From assembly GCA_019155185.1 (NCBI GenBank), contig CM032811.1, forward strand, positions 10,498,075 to 10,562,074: a stretch of 64,000 bases of DNA, written 5' to 3'. Numbering within the stretch: the stretch's first letter is position 1; every line of letters begins with the position of its first letter. This document shows, one piece after another, positions 14,030 through 24,440 of the stretch. The notes under the pieces are model-generated. The model worked only from the letters and a program-made list of their open reading frames with translations, did no database searches and was not told where the DNA came from. The DNA is from Beaufortia kweichowensis. Its lineage: Eukaryota; Chordata; Actinopteri; Cypriniformes; Gastromyzontidae. The position numbers were made by a program, and so were the translations under genes.

Positions 14030-14687
14030 ACCCCCTCCAATGCTGCAGGCCGCGAGGAGCACGCTGAAGAGGGAACGAATGAGTGAGAGAGATCACCACA
14101 GTGGGGAAAGGCAAGTATTGCTGCAGTGAAAGGGGGAGGGTGGGTACAACCGAGATTGGCTCAAAAAATTCATTACTCCCCCCCCGAACCTTATCGTTTG
14201 CATCAGTTTAGGGTGCATAGGGCCCATAGCTGCTTTGCAGTCTGGGCACGTTGCTTGCAAACTTCAGACTGAATTCAATTATTTATCTGCCTCACCAAAC
14301 ACCAATCACTGTTCAAGCATCGCATAACGCCTATGGCATACCATGCGGGCGTTATTGATTAGTTTGGATAGAAAAATAAAAACGAGGCAAACAGGTTGTA
14401 TGAATCTTCGTCTCAGTGGTTCCTCGGTGATTACAGTCACCGCCTCTGTGATAAAATCACAGGTGGTGGCAAATCACTCGAGTTTCATGACTCAAACAGA
14501 AAATAAATGCCAAAAGATGCTATGTGTGGGTGCTGTTGCACATCTACAGATGCAGTCATGGGGTGTTAGGTAAAGCTTGGTAAAGTGTTTTTATATGCAT
14601 ATAACACAGTTTCATTACCATCAGTTACTTTATGCATTTAGCTTAACTATGCCATGGAACACAATTTAAATTCACAGAGCAAAATCA

Positions 14688-14693
14688 TTTATT
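14688..14693 (-). other. polr1g: Candidate polr1g polyadenylation signal
   Basis: On the minus strand this reads AATAAA, about 500 nt downstream of the polr1g stop codon. That would give a 3'UTR of about 0.5 kb. It is the nearest canonical signal I found. Confidence 0.45.
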
Positions 14694-15198
14694 CGGTATT
14701 GTTCTCATAATTAAGAGAATCAGCAGGTTGTGTATTTTTAAAATACCCGATGAAAAGTTCTAGGAGCGATACACAGCTTATACAAAATTCTCCATCTGAT
14801 CCCATTGGACTCTGGGATGCTGAGCGTTACCTGCATGTGCGCAGTGGGAGGGGCAGAGAAACTGAATTTGCAGGCGACAGACGTGCCGGGTGCTCATTAG
14901 AAAACATGACCATACCCCAGTGCAGAACAAGAGGCAGACCATCAGTGCTCCCACTGGCCACGATAGATCTATCGCCACCTATCTGTGAACATTAAACATT
15001 GCAGAACTGCAGCATTTAAAAGCTGCATGACAATATACCATTCTCAGTGTTACAACATATGTAAGTATAACAAAAAAAAAGACAACCAAGAATTTGATTT
15101 TAAGGAACAGATTTCTGGGTTAGCATTCAGTGTTTTACAGAATAATCTTGGGACTGTGAAGGATATGTGAACATGACAATATATTTGATAAAACAAGT

Positions 15199-15886
15199 CT
15201 ACTCCTTTTTGGATTTCTTCTTCTTTTTAGTTTTAACAGGAGTATCAATGTCAACATAAGAAAGATCCAGTGGTTCAGTCTTTGGTGTTAAACTAGAATC
15301 AACCATCTCTTCACTCCTTTCTTTCTCTTTCTTCATCCTTTTCTTTTTCCTCCTCTCCTCTTTTGACATTTCCTCCAAAGGAGCATCAGGTAATTGCATC
15401 TCATGACACTCAGTTTTAATCTGTTCTTGCTTGATACAAACATCTCGCTTGGCTTCTTCCTCATCACGCTTGTCTTTCTTCTTCTTTTTCTTTTTTCTTC
15501 GTTCCTCACCAACATTTGGATCCAGGCTGGTTCTTTTTGGTGGTGTAGGAGAAACTACGGTGACTTGGTCTTTAACGTGCGCTGCAATGTTACAACCAAA
15601 AGGCTGGAAACGTTGCTTGAGGCCTGGCGGGATGGATGGTGCTGGAGCAGCTGGGATGGCAATCGGGCCCTGGTTCTTACTGCAGTTTCCATAACTCTCG
15701 GAGATGTTGAGGACACCAGTAAAGTGAGAAGCATTGAGTGAAGTGGCCTTTTTTTTCTCATTGTCAATGAGCAAATGAAGATCTGAGGGTGACGTCCTGC
15801 TGCTTAAAACACTGTAGATTTGAGGCATTTTGCCACTTGACTTGACCATTTCAAGTCCTGATAATGGGATTTTGAGGTCTGCAAAG
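15199..15886 (-). CDS. polr1g: polr1g exon 3 (terminal coding exon)
   Basis: The acceptor reads ccttcacag|CTTTGC. It encodes residues 56-284 from CFADLKIPLSG to the lysine-rich end SKKE, then TAG. An open frame continues upstream of the acceptor (an apparent MLFCFLHS leader), but this is intron read-through and not part of the protein. Confidence 0.88.
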
Positions 15887-16793
15887 CTGTGAAGGAAACA
15901 AAACAACAATTATTAACTGATTCATTTTCTGCTTTATACCAAACCAGTGAGATGTACAGGTTATACAATATCTAAAATCAAACCTACACTTTTTGGACCA
16001 ATACATTTTTAAGACTTCTTTAAAACCTTTTCAGTCATTTGTGATTACTAGACTGCAATTTTACAATTTAAAGACAAGTCAGTTACTAAACAACTTCCAA
16101 ATCTATTTGATGTGCAATTCTTGAGCCATTTAAATGCAAAAAAGGTGAAATGTTTAATACTTCATGGCTCTTGTACTTTTTTGCAATACCCCCAAACAGA
16201 AATCCGATACTTTAAAATATATGTAATACACACAAGTTCATATGGCAGTATATTTAGACCATGTATATTTATTTAATTGGATGCTTAACTTGCACCAAGT
16301 GACCATTCTATTAGGATTGCTCTAGTTTTGTTGTACTTAATTACTATAATTACAGCATTAACTGTAGTTATATCCATGGCTGCTAATATTTTAAGACGCT
16401 GACCGTACAATAAAGTCACTACATTTCTTGACATCAGGTTTTTCATTATCATGGGAACTCTCTCGAATAATCACTGATAAATAAATACTGAAGTCAGTTC
16501 AAAAGATAACAAGAGTATTTCAAAGGACATTTACCATTCAGGATCGAAACGATCTGGGGCTTTGATGAGCCATAACTCCTGTTTATCACTGTTCCCTGAA
16601 ACAACTGTCGAGGGTTCATACAGAAAGCGCTCAAAATCCGCCGGACACTCATAAAAAGAAGCTGCAGGAAAAATGAGAAAATAACGTTAGTTATTACGCA
16701 TTATCATTCCAGCAGTGAACACAGTCAACGTTACCGATCTATTTAACACTCACCACTTGTCCGTTTCTGAGATTTCTTTTCAATGGACGACAT
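15199..16793 (-). CDS. polr1g: DNA-directed RNA polymerase I subunit POLR1G (PAF49/RPA34-like), three exons
   Basis: The spliced CDS is 16754-16793, 16535-16661 and 15199-15886: 855 nt, 284 aa. All introns are GT-AG and phases close exactly (exon 1 ends AGT-G, exon 2 ends TG, exon 3 starts C). The N-terminal half carries the RPA34/CD3EAP-like region with FYECPADFERFLY and ELWLIKAP, the part that in this family pairs with the A49-type subunit on RNA polymerase I in the nucleolus. The C-terminal half is a charged tail with three lysine clusters, typical of PAF49 and fitting nucleolar localisation. Human CD3EAP is about 510 aa, so this fish form has a much shorter tail. The tail also contains PLDLS (residues 261-265) and two psi-K-x-E motifs (IKQE, IKTE). 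The start is the first ATG of a short exon next to a promoter-like region. Identity is also supported by the neighbouring gpr4 and eml2. Identification is from memory of the family, not a database search. Confidence 0.88.
16535..16661 (-). CDS. polr1g: polr1g exon 2
   Basis: It is bounded by ctgcag|CTTC and GAATG|gtaaatg and encodes the conserved segment FYECPADFERFLYEPSTV, then ELWLIKAPDRFDPE. Its 127 nt restore the frame between exons 1 and 3. Confidence 0.9.
16754..16793 (-). CDS. polr1g: polr1g exon 1 (start codon)
   Basis: ATG at 16791-16793 begins MSSIEKKSQKRTS and ends at the donor AGTG|gtgagtg. It is short and basic, as expected for the family N-terminus. Confidence 0.85.
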
Positions 16794-16960
16794 ATCTAAA
16801 CACTCTCTATATCACTATAACTTTATGAAAAAATATGCATATTCATAACTCGTGTTGCTAATGTAGTTCTCCGGGTAGATGTAGATGTAAACACGTGAAC
16901 CACATGTGGATGGAAGGGAATCACTTTTGACCCGGAAACACTTTAACAAGCGATAACGTG
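16794..16960 (-). promoter_or_regulatory. polr1g: polr1g 5'UTR and promoter-like region
   Basis: The 170 bp upstream of the ATG include an ETS-type core (cccggaaac on plus, near 16930) and have no TATA box at a sensible distance, as in a housekeeping promoter. The transcription start is not determined. Confidence 0.4.
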
Positions 16961-17049
16961 TGTATGTGATACCTTTATTTGGCAGCAGAGGGCGCACTTG
17001 TAAAGCTTTTCTAGGACCCTCAATGGAAGAGTTTGACAGCAACTTACTT

Positions 17050-19400
17050 TTTTGTACTATTTTTTTAAGTTTTTATATTTCTGTATTTTTTCTTAAATAA
17101 ATTTTTGCTTCCTCATTCATAGTTTGTGCTTTATAACTTTTATTTATTAACATCACATAAATTGGTAATGCGTTGGGTTCTATTGGTTAAATGTTATCTG
17201 GCAAATGGGAACCAACAAAACATCATTAAATACTGGAATAAAGCCCAAAACACACTGAAGAATACTGTAATGGTGTAAAGGTAAACAGCTGATGGTTTAT
17301 AATGGTATTTGTAATTAAAAACGTTCAAATTGGATAGTTTTTCCAGCAGGGATATAAGTACTATGTTTACATTTTTAAGTTGGTATAAAGATTTGTTTGC
17401 AAATGACAAATTAGACGTGACATTGTGTAGACAAAATGACATTCAGTGTGTTTTGTTAGAAGACATGAGTTTGGTATTCTGCATTTATTTTCCCAAGTTC
17501 ATCTCTGGTTCAGTAGTGTGGGAAAGCACCCCAGTGAAGTAAAGCACAGTAGATGCATTTTGTAATTGGAGATGCTCAGTGCCTTTTCCAGTGAAAACCA
17601 TTGTACCACAACAATATCATATAAAGCAGGTCACTGAACAGGTCACAGAGGCCTGAAGTCTGAGGGGTCAAGACTGAAAGGTAGATTTTGTAAATCGCGT
17701 TTATGCTGTAATATGTGTTTTGTTTGTGCAAAACAAATTATATCATCTTTGTTTTATTGATTTTTATGTTTGGTTAGAAACTTTTCAGTACATATACACA
17801 AGTTTGACATTTACCTGCACAAAAAGTTTGCTTTTAAAAGTTAATGCAAGTTAATGGATAACATACCTAAAATTAAAATATTCTGTACTGTTTTTCTCTT
17901 CAACAAAATATATAATAATGATGATTAATAATATAAATCATTCATTTAATGTATTCTGACCAGCTCATATGATCTATACCAAAATTCACCGAAATCAGCA
18001 AGATTTTAAATTATAATGTAAAAATAGACATTATATAAACTAGACAATAAGATTACGTTTTAAAACACAGTCTGTGAAATTACTTCCCTTATCTTTGGTG
18101 TCACGATTACAAGGGGTTATACACTAAGGGGATGGGAACATGGGAAATACAACCACATCCTCGCCTCGTGTCCATAGTCCTTCTGGACCCGCGTCATTCT
18201 GTTGACCCTCTGTCTCATACTGGACCCCCAGCAAATGCCGTGACATCAGCAAGAAAACAGATAAACCCTGAAGCGGCCTGTCACGTCAGGACAAGAATGA
18301 TGTGTTTCGAAGCATTGATTGCCAATTCAGTATAATATCATAAGATAAAAGCCTTAAAGATAATTATAATTAGTTATAATAATACTGTAGTGTTAGGTCA
18401 AACTCTACAGAAATTATTTAACCTGTTAAACTGTTGTAGATCATACTAAATTTAGTCTAATGACCAAACACAACAGATTTAAAGGTGAACACAATGTCAC
18501 ATTGGTAAAGTACGACACAACCATTGTTTAAAGTGCAGTGAAACATATTTTCATTATAGTTCTCAGCCTTTCAAGCATGACATCTTCCTCTCAAAATGCT
18601 GGTCAAAATATGTCAAGCAGCAATATTCAAACACGGTCGTACAATCTGAGACTTTCAGATAAGAACTCATTGACATTATATTACTTCTTTCCAGGTCACC
18701 GAACAGCCACACTTCACGCAGCGCAGAGCCAAAGCCAAGGCATTGTGTTTCAATCAGAAGAAATGTGACCCATTGAACATTGACCTTGGACAGATGGACA
18801 GTGTGCTGTAGTACATTGTTGATGAGAAATAGCATTAAGCCAGGACTGCAGTTAAACAGATGCTAAAAGGTAAATATGTAAGTGTTTGTAACAGGGTAAG
18901 TGTTGACTACAGAACATATCTATAAATGAACATATGGGTGATGGAAAATCAAGGTGGTATTGCAGAATATTGAAGCTTTCAAACTGTGTCCTTTCACCAA
19001 ATGTTGTCTAAACGTTAACAGTGGTTTAATTAGAAATGTCTAATGCACTTGAGATTATGAATAAATAATACACAATGTGATGGAAAAACAGACTTCAGAG
19101 GTGCAAAAAGATTTAACTTTGAGGAACAGGCTGGAATCAGTGGATTTAAAGTCTCAAAGTCTTGTGTTTATAGAAAATGTGAGATGCCCTTTCTACTGTT
19201 CTGCTCTAGTAATCAGCAAACACACTTTATAAACGTTTTGCTGCATTACAGCATGTGGTGAGAGTCAAACTGATTCATTTTGACACAAAGCACTGTTCAT
19301 AAATTTCAGTTGTTTTATATATGACCTGTAAGTTGCACCAAATGTAAAATGAAATGTGGTTATAAAACCTGGTGTCATTATCCTAGATCACAACACAATG
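17050..19400. other. Intergenic between polr1g and gpr4
   Basis: AT-rich sequence with scattered short open frames. None resembles a known protein and none is bounded by convincing splice sites. I see no repeat or regulatory motif that I would call. Confidence 0.5.
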
Positions 19401-19544
19401 ACATATTACTTCCTCTTTTATTTACATATATGCTTTTACGTCCTTTACAACACCTGTTGTTCAAGAAAGAGCTTAACTGCAGGTATCTAAAATGTATTGA
19501 ATGAACTGAATGAATAACACAGCAAAAAAATAACTGACATGATT

Positions 19545-19556
19545 TTTATTTTTATT
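19545..19556 (-). other. gpr4: Candidate gpr4 polyadenylation signals
   Basis: On the minus strand there are two tandem AATAAA hexamers about 0.86 kb downstream of the gpr4 stop. A further AATAAA lies at 19417-19422. One of these probably ends the gpr4 transcript; which one cannot be decided from sequence alone. Confidence 0.4.
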
Positions 19557-20408
19557 TTGGCATAACAATGATTTCATTACATTGCACTTTCTCGCTGTTG
19601 ACATTCAGGATTTACAGTTTGTTAGGCTGAAATAGGGCACCTGAAGAACTACTGAAGAAAAAATGTAAACAACTGCAAAGCCCATTGTTTGGAAACATTT
19701 CCCATTTTGGGTGTTTGTGGATCACTGAACAAAGAGGATTAAACTGAACAAGAGACAGTTAAGAGAAACATGTACCTTTTCTACTAAAGGCTTTATAATG
19801 TGCTATGGTATTGATAATGTATATGATAAGGCTTGTCCCAGTCAGTATTTGTGTTGACTGTGCTTTGAGCTGGACAATAAATAACCAAACTTACATTAAA
19901 CAGTAATAGCAGAGTATATTTCCTGTAAAATCTAAAATGACAGACATCAATGGCAGGCATGATAACTTGTACATATAAAACATTCAACAGGAGAAGGGGA
20001 TCTGACATTAACATTTTGTGGATACTGAGTAAAAGACATCAGATTTTATCACAGGAAAAACTCGAGGTACACATCGCTGTTGTTATAGTTTTTTAAGAAA
20101 GTGCACCTTTACATACAGTGGCCCAAAAAGCACAAAAAAACATGGCAAATATCCAACCATATTATTACCGTACTTAACTCAAAATTAAGACAGAAAATTA
20201 ATTTGTGGTCAAACAGTATAATAAACTAAACTTAAATTGTAAAAATAAAAAACATACCAATATTGTTTAAAACTAAATGTAAAAATTCGTCATAATTTGT
20301 TTTCAGATATCACTTGGTTTGGTATTTTGAATATCAAATGCAATATAATACCGCGTTTAAACGTTCAAATACATTTTGGGCTGCTGTATGTTAAATTTAC
20401 CTTTCATT

Positions 20409-21500
20409 TTACTTTCTAACACTGAGAATGGTCATTTGAAGGCACTCGTCTTTGAGCACCTCAATGTCAGTTTTATAGGTATTAGCCTTGACCTCACCGT
20501 AGAAGTCGGGCTTCTTCACCGCTAGGGGCGTTTCCACGGTGATGGAAGTCCCCATCAGTGCATCCGTTTGACTTCGATGAAAGAGACCAAAGAGGGTGGC
20601 CAGAGCCCGGCCCACATCGTGCCGCGCCCCTTCATTGACAAAACAGTAGAGGATGGGGTCCGCCACACAGTTGAGGCTGGTGAGCGCTAGAGTCACATGA
20701 TACGCACCGAACAAGTCCTCCTCGGCACCGCAGTCGCAAGGATTGCTGAGAAACAACACGCTACGCCACAACAGGAGCACATGGTAGGGAGCGAAGCAAA
20801 GGAGCACAATGAGGATTAAACTGAGGGCCAGCCTCTTGATTTTGGCCTTCTCTTGTCTCTCAGTGGAGACGTTACCATGCACAGCTCTCAGGATACCTCT
20901 GTACGCAGCCAGCATCACACCCCAAGGAGCCAAAAACCCCAAAAACGTGCGGTAAAGGTTCATACCGGCCACCCAGTCCTGCATGGGGTACTTCTCAAAG
21001 CAGAAGGTATGGTTAAAGCGGTCCTTAAAAAGTTCGTCGTGGAAGAGGGGTGCGGAGTTAGCCACTACTTCAGTTATCCAGACAACGGCGCTGACCAGCA
21101 TGGCAGTTTTTACCCTACGGACTTTGGCAAATTTAAGCGGATGAGCCACGGCCAAGTAACGATCCACGGATATACAGCACAGGAATGCGATGCTGACGTA
21201 AATGTTGGTGTAAAAGATGAAACCGAACAGCTTGCAGGACACCTGGCCGTGGATCCAGTTGTCGTGATGCACAAAGTAGTCTATCCAAAGTGGCAACGTG
21301 GCTATGTACAAGATGTCAGCCACCGAGAGGTTCATCAGATAGATACCCAGCTCGTTCTTCTGTCTAACCTGCATGTACGCGGCCCACAGGGCCATGCAGT
21401 TAGTGGGGAAACCAAGTACGATGACAAATATATATAACGCCGGCTGGAAGAACTGGTCTATGTTGGAGTCAACATTGCACGAGGTTGAGATGTTACACAT
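20409..21500 (-). CDS. gpr4: Proton-sensing G-protein-coupled receptor GPR4
   Basis: A plasma-membrane class A receptor, 363 aa (human GPR4: 362), intronless in the coding part. The family couples extracellular acidity to G-proteins, notably in endothelium. Seven hydrophobic spans lie at roughly 20-43, 52-74, 91-113, 129-150, 178-200, 222-247 and 265-287. Class A landmarks are present: DRY at 113-115, CFAPYH in TM6 and DPILYCF at 281-287. N-glycosylation sequons are N3-I-S and N163-H-T. The acid-sensing histidines reported for human GPR4 (H79, H165, H269) are at H78, H164 and H268, and the buried acidic E144 is kept. The open frame extends upstream to a TTG at 21548 with no ATG; the first in-frame ATG (21498-21500) gives MCNISTSCNVDS, aligning with the human N-terminus, so I start there. 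The C-tail is divergent. Confidence 0.95.
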   Translation of the reverse strand: MCNISTSCNVDSNIDQFFQPALYIFVIVLGFPTNCMALWAAYMQVRQKNELGIYLMNLSVADILYIATLPLWIDYFVHHDNWIHGQVSCKLFGFIFYTNIYVSIAFLCCISVDRYLAVAHPLKFAKVRRVKTAMLVSAVVWITEVVANSAPLFHDELFKDRFNHTFCFEKYPMQDWVAGMNLYRTFLGFLAPWGVMLAAYRGILRAVHGNVSTERQEKAKIKRLALSLILIVLLCFAPYHVLLLWRSVLFLSNPCDCGAEEDLFGAYHVTLALTSLNCVADPILYCFVNEGARHDVGRALATLFGLFHRSQTDALMGTSITVETPLAVKKPDFYGEVKANTYKTDIEVLKDECLQMTILSVRK

Positions 21501-21535
21501 GGTCTCTTTGTTTCCTCCGAGACTTTTATAATCAT
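21458..21535 (-). other. Overlapping upstream ORF on gpr4 mRNA
   Basis: An ATG 35 nt upstream of the gpr4 start opens a 25-codon frame (MIIKVSEE...) out of frame with the receptor, which ends at TAG inside the receptor coding sequence. A second, minimal uORF (ATG GCT TGA) lies just before it, near 21560. If both are transcribed they would lower initiation at the gpr4 ATG. The frames are read directly; the effect is inferred. Confidence 0.5.
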
Positions 21536-21880
21536 CAGAATTGGCCAACTCAAGCCATATTTAAAAATAAGACTACAGAGCCAAAAGGCTTGATTTTAGT
21601 TTCCTGTATTGTGCTGAGAAAGTAACACAGCAGCCCACTTTGGTCTAGCATGGTGGACTTGTTGTGTCACATGCCTCTATAATATTTCATGGTTAGTCTA
21701 TTAACCATAAATTTATGGTCACAGGAGCAAGTGAAAAAAACGGCTAGCTGGATAAAATGCCATTAATCCTCATGAAATGATTTTAGATAGGGGTCGGGGC
21801 TCTTTCAGCAGTCGTTTCCATCACTTTCTCTGAAGGCTTCACACTGACTAATCTTCTTTGGTGTGTCCAGCAATATCCAC
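21501..21880 (-). other. gpr4: gpr4 5'UTR part of exon 2
   Basis: A strong splice acceptor (ttttttctcttttcgcag|GTGGAT) ends the intron at 21881. The sequence from there to the ATG would be the 5'UTR in the coding exon. A weaker acceptor (ctctgtag) near 21570 is possible. GPR4 genes in mammals also have upstream non-coding exons. Confidence 0.5.
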
Positions 21881-22339
21881 CTGCGAAAAGAGAAAAAACA
21901 AGTTTATGAGTCACTGCAAAAGTTATTAATGTTGAGAGACTTTCCAGGGCAGAAATTTCTGGGATTTGTTAAATGACCAGATTTGTTCTGTCATACAATG
22001 TGGATTGGAGCATGTTTTTCTACTCCCACCTTTAAACTTGGTCATCCGTTCATTAGAATCTGTTTGTTTGTAGTTTAGCTGAAATATTATTGTTTTTAGA
22101 TCTTAATCTTGTTCTTCAAGATTATAATCTACTGATTCAGAATTTTCAGCAAGAGATTTTAAACTGGAAGCGAGAGGTTTTCTTGCTAATTTTGAGTTTC
22201 TGCAGGTTGTTTATATAGTATGTGGGAGGATTTTTCTGCTGGACAGATCCAACATGTCATATGGGCTTGCTAACATAAAGAGAATTAATAAACACAGAAA
22301 ATCTTTAATATCATGTTCATACAGACTTTTTTGAAAACA

Positions 22340-23202
22340 TACACCACCAGTTGAAAGTTTGGGAACACTTACTCACTGTTGTTGAGATTTGTTTTACCAT
22401 ATTTTATATAAAAATAGTAGTAAACTCCTCAAAGTCATGAAATTGCACAATTATAGCTGTGATAATAATGTGATTTAAACATCCAAAATAAATTAACACT
22501 GTTATATTTTAACATCTTCAAAAGCAGACCTTTGTCTAGAATTTGCAAAGTCACACTCCTGGCATTTTATCACCCAGCTTCTTGAGATCAGTTATGATCA
22601 CACAGTCAGAGAGAGGATAAGCTCCAAATGCAGATGCACATTTATTACTAAACAACACACTGGCAAACAAGAACTAACGCACAAACCATAAACCCATAAC
22701 AGCAGACAACAGCAACTGACAAAAAAACAACTGAAACAAGGAGGTTTATATACACAGATACAAACAGGATAACAGGACACAGGTGGTGACAATGGTGATA
22801 ATTAGTCCAGCGATGCATTATGGAAAATGTAGCAAAAAAAAGTAACAATAGGCCAGAATAATCTTAAGGAAGCAAGGCAAGAGGGACACACACACAGACA
22901 GGTATCATGACAAGGTCTCAACCTGAAAAGCTTTTTAAACACACTGAAAGAATTTATATCTATGCTGGACTCTTTATTGAATGCTTTTTATTCATTATTT
23001 GGTCCAAGTTAGCCATTTCAAAAATATTTTTTATAAAGTATTTTATAGGTTTATAATAAAAGAAATTACTATGATGGCGCAATTATATTTTTGTCTACAA
23101 AAGTAATTTTAAACATTGAAATATACACCTTCAGATTTAAAAAAGTAAGATCATGACAAACATTTATGTCAATTGTGTTGAAACTTTTGACTGGTATACT
23201 GT
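22340..23202. mobile_element. Small inverted-repeat DNA transposon, copy 1 (non-autonomous)
   Basis: The ends are imperfect inverted repeats: left ccaccagttgaaagtttggg, right gaaacttttgactggtatac. Nearly the whole internal sequence matches, in opposite orientation, a second copy at about 37.70-38.17 kb (for example catcttcaaaag, gaatttgcaaa, ggcattttatca and cagcttcttgag). Without a nested 323-bp insertion the element is about 535 bp and encodes nothing. The ends and lack of coding fit a MITE of the Tc1/mariner type; the superfamily is inferred. Confidence 0.7.
22590..22912 (-). mobile_element. Solo LTR nested inside the transposon
   Basis: On the minus strand it begins TGTCATGAT and ends ATCATAACT, as in fish Ty3/gypsy LTRs (TGTCATG...CATRACA). 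Inside are a TATA box (TATATAAA, plus-strand 22745-22752) and a polyadenylation signal (22641-22646), in LTR order. Flanks are a 5-bp target duplication, agatc (22585-22589) and aggtc (22913-22917). The second transposon copy shows the empty site cttcttgaggtctcaacc, where AGGTC occurs once. This fixes the insertion boundaries. No internal retroelement sequence remains. Confidence 0.75.
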
Positions 23203-24239
23203 TTGCTGATACAATCTAAACAAATTAACTACTAAATTATAATATAAATACATGAAATACTTTCCACATTGATTTGGAGCATCATTTGTCACATATAGAG
23301 CTACTGTGCAAACAGCTTGTGCTTTTATTAAACAAGAGTGATACAGCAAAGCTACAGTGCCTGGAGTAAAACCAAGTTTGCAGTTTGCTTGGGACTGTTT
23401 ATAGATTCTCAGAGAATTTTGGAAAGATAGTGTGCAGAAGAGATGAGAAAGGAGAGGGATGTTAACTCAATGGCCAAAAACAGAACATGCGTGATCCTGG
23501 CAATCCATATGTGACAACATAATGACACAATGATGTAAAAGCTGTACTTTAAAAAACTTTTTATATTTCACACAAGGTTGCAGTTTCTTTTGTTGTTTTT
23601 TTGCCTCTTTACCTTACATTAATTGTATGTAATTTCATGTTTTCAAAGTAAGTCAGTGTCATTGAACCTTCTAAGGAAATAGCGAAATGTCTAAGGAAAT
23701 GTGGAGAAATGACTAAACATGATTCACCCTCTGGGGATAATGAACAGCAAACCAAAACACTAAACTGGATTACTTTCCTCTGAATCTACTGGAAATCAGC
23801 AGAAAATGATTTCTAAATAAACGTTACACTCATTGTTTCCATTGAAAGCATAATTATTTTGTAATGAGAAAGCCATGAGGGCAACTTACAGTAAGGGTGA
23901 AAGGCAATCCTTATCAGGAATAATAATCAGAAAAATAAACCAAACATTTGCAATCGTCTACATGTTAACCAACACCACTGTACTATTCAAATTATCTGCA
24001 GTCATGATATGCAGTACAAATACTGTGGCACATTTAAAAATAAACATTTGTTTAACAGAATAAAACACAAAGTAACTACAGTAAATAGAAACACATGTAC
24101 AAGAGTCAATAAAATGACCTTATTATAAGAAACTATGCACACACTATTGTCTCATGAAATGAAAACATAAAAAGAAATATCACAAGCATCATCCATGTGT
24201 TTAGTCAAAAACACGAAAACAAAAGCACTTCCCCAGCGT

Positions 24240-24440
24240 GTCACTATTTTTAAGACATTGCTTATGAGCTTAATGTTTTTCCTAGCAGTAGGAAATATGA
24301 GCAGTCCACTGATCCGCCTGAGGCCAGTAATGATGACGGATATACCTACGCGAGCCTCAAAATCGCTGCTTTAATCCAATCTGTCATTCTGCTCCAATTT
24401 CAATATGTCACGGTGGCAGATAACAATCTATCCTTTAATA
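24240..24440. promoter_or_regulatory. Possible intronic regulatory segment 1
   Basis: This segment has higher complexity and GC than its surroundings. It contains a perfect MEF2-type site CTATTTTTAA near 24245 and GATA-like motifs (agataac, ctatcc). Calling it an enhancer is inference only. Confidence 0.2.

Larger units (their letters stand above)
11860..14680. other. Intergenic stretch, no recognised gene
   Basis: Mostly AT-rich sequence between the promoter at 11.7 kb and the 3' end of polr1g. Short open frames here show no recognisable family. It holds a (TA)n repeat and two X-box-like motifs, annotated separately. Confidence 0.5.

Noticed and set aside
15394..15741. Plus-strand open frames opposite polr1g
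   Set aside because: They are antisense to exon 3, where the lysine codons read as Phe/Leu/Ser strings.
20853..21437. 194-codon plus-strand open frame
   Set aside because: It is antisense to the gpr4 coding exon, a shadow of a real gene, with no recognisable protein.
21501..21548. A longer gpr4 N-terminus starting at TTG
   Set aside because: No ATG is present upstream in frame; the ATG at 21498-21500 gives a protein one residue longer than human GPR4 and matching its start.
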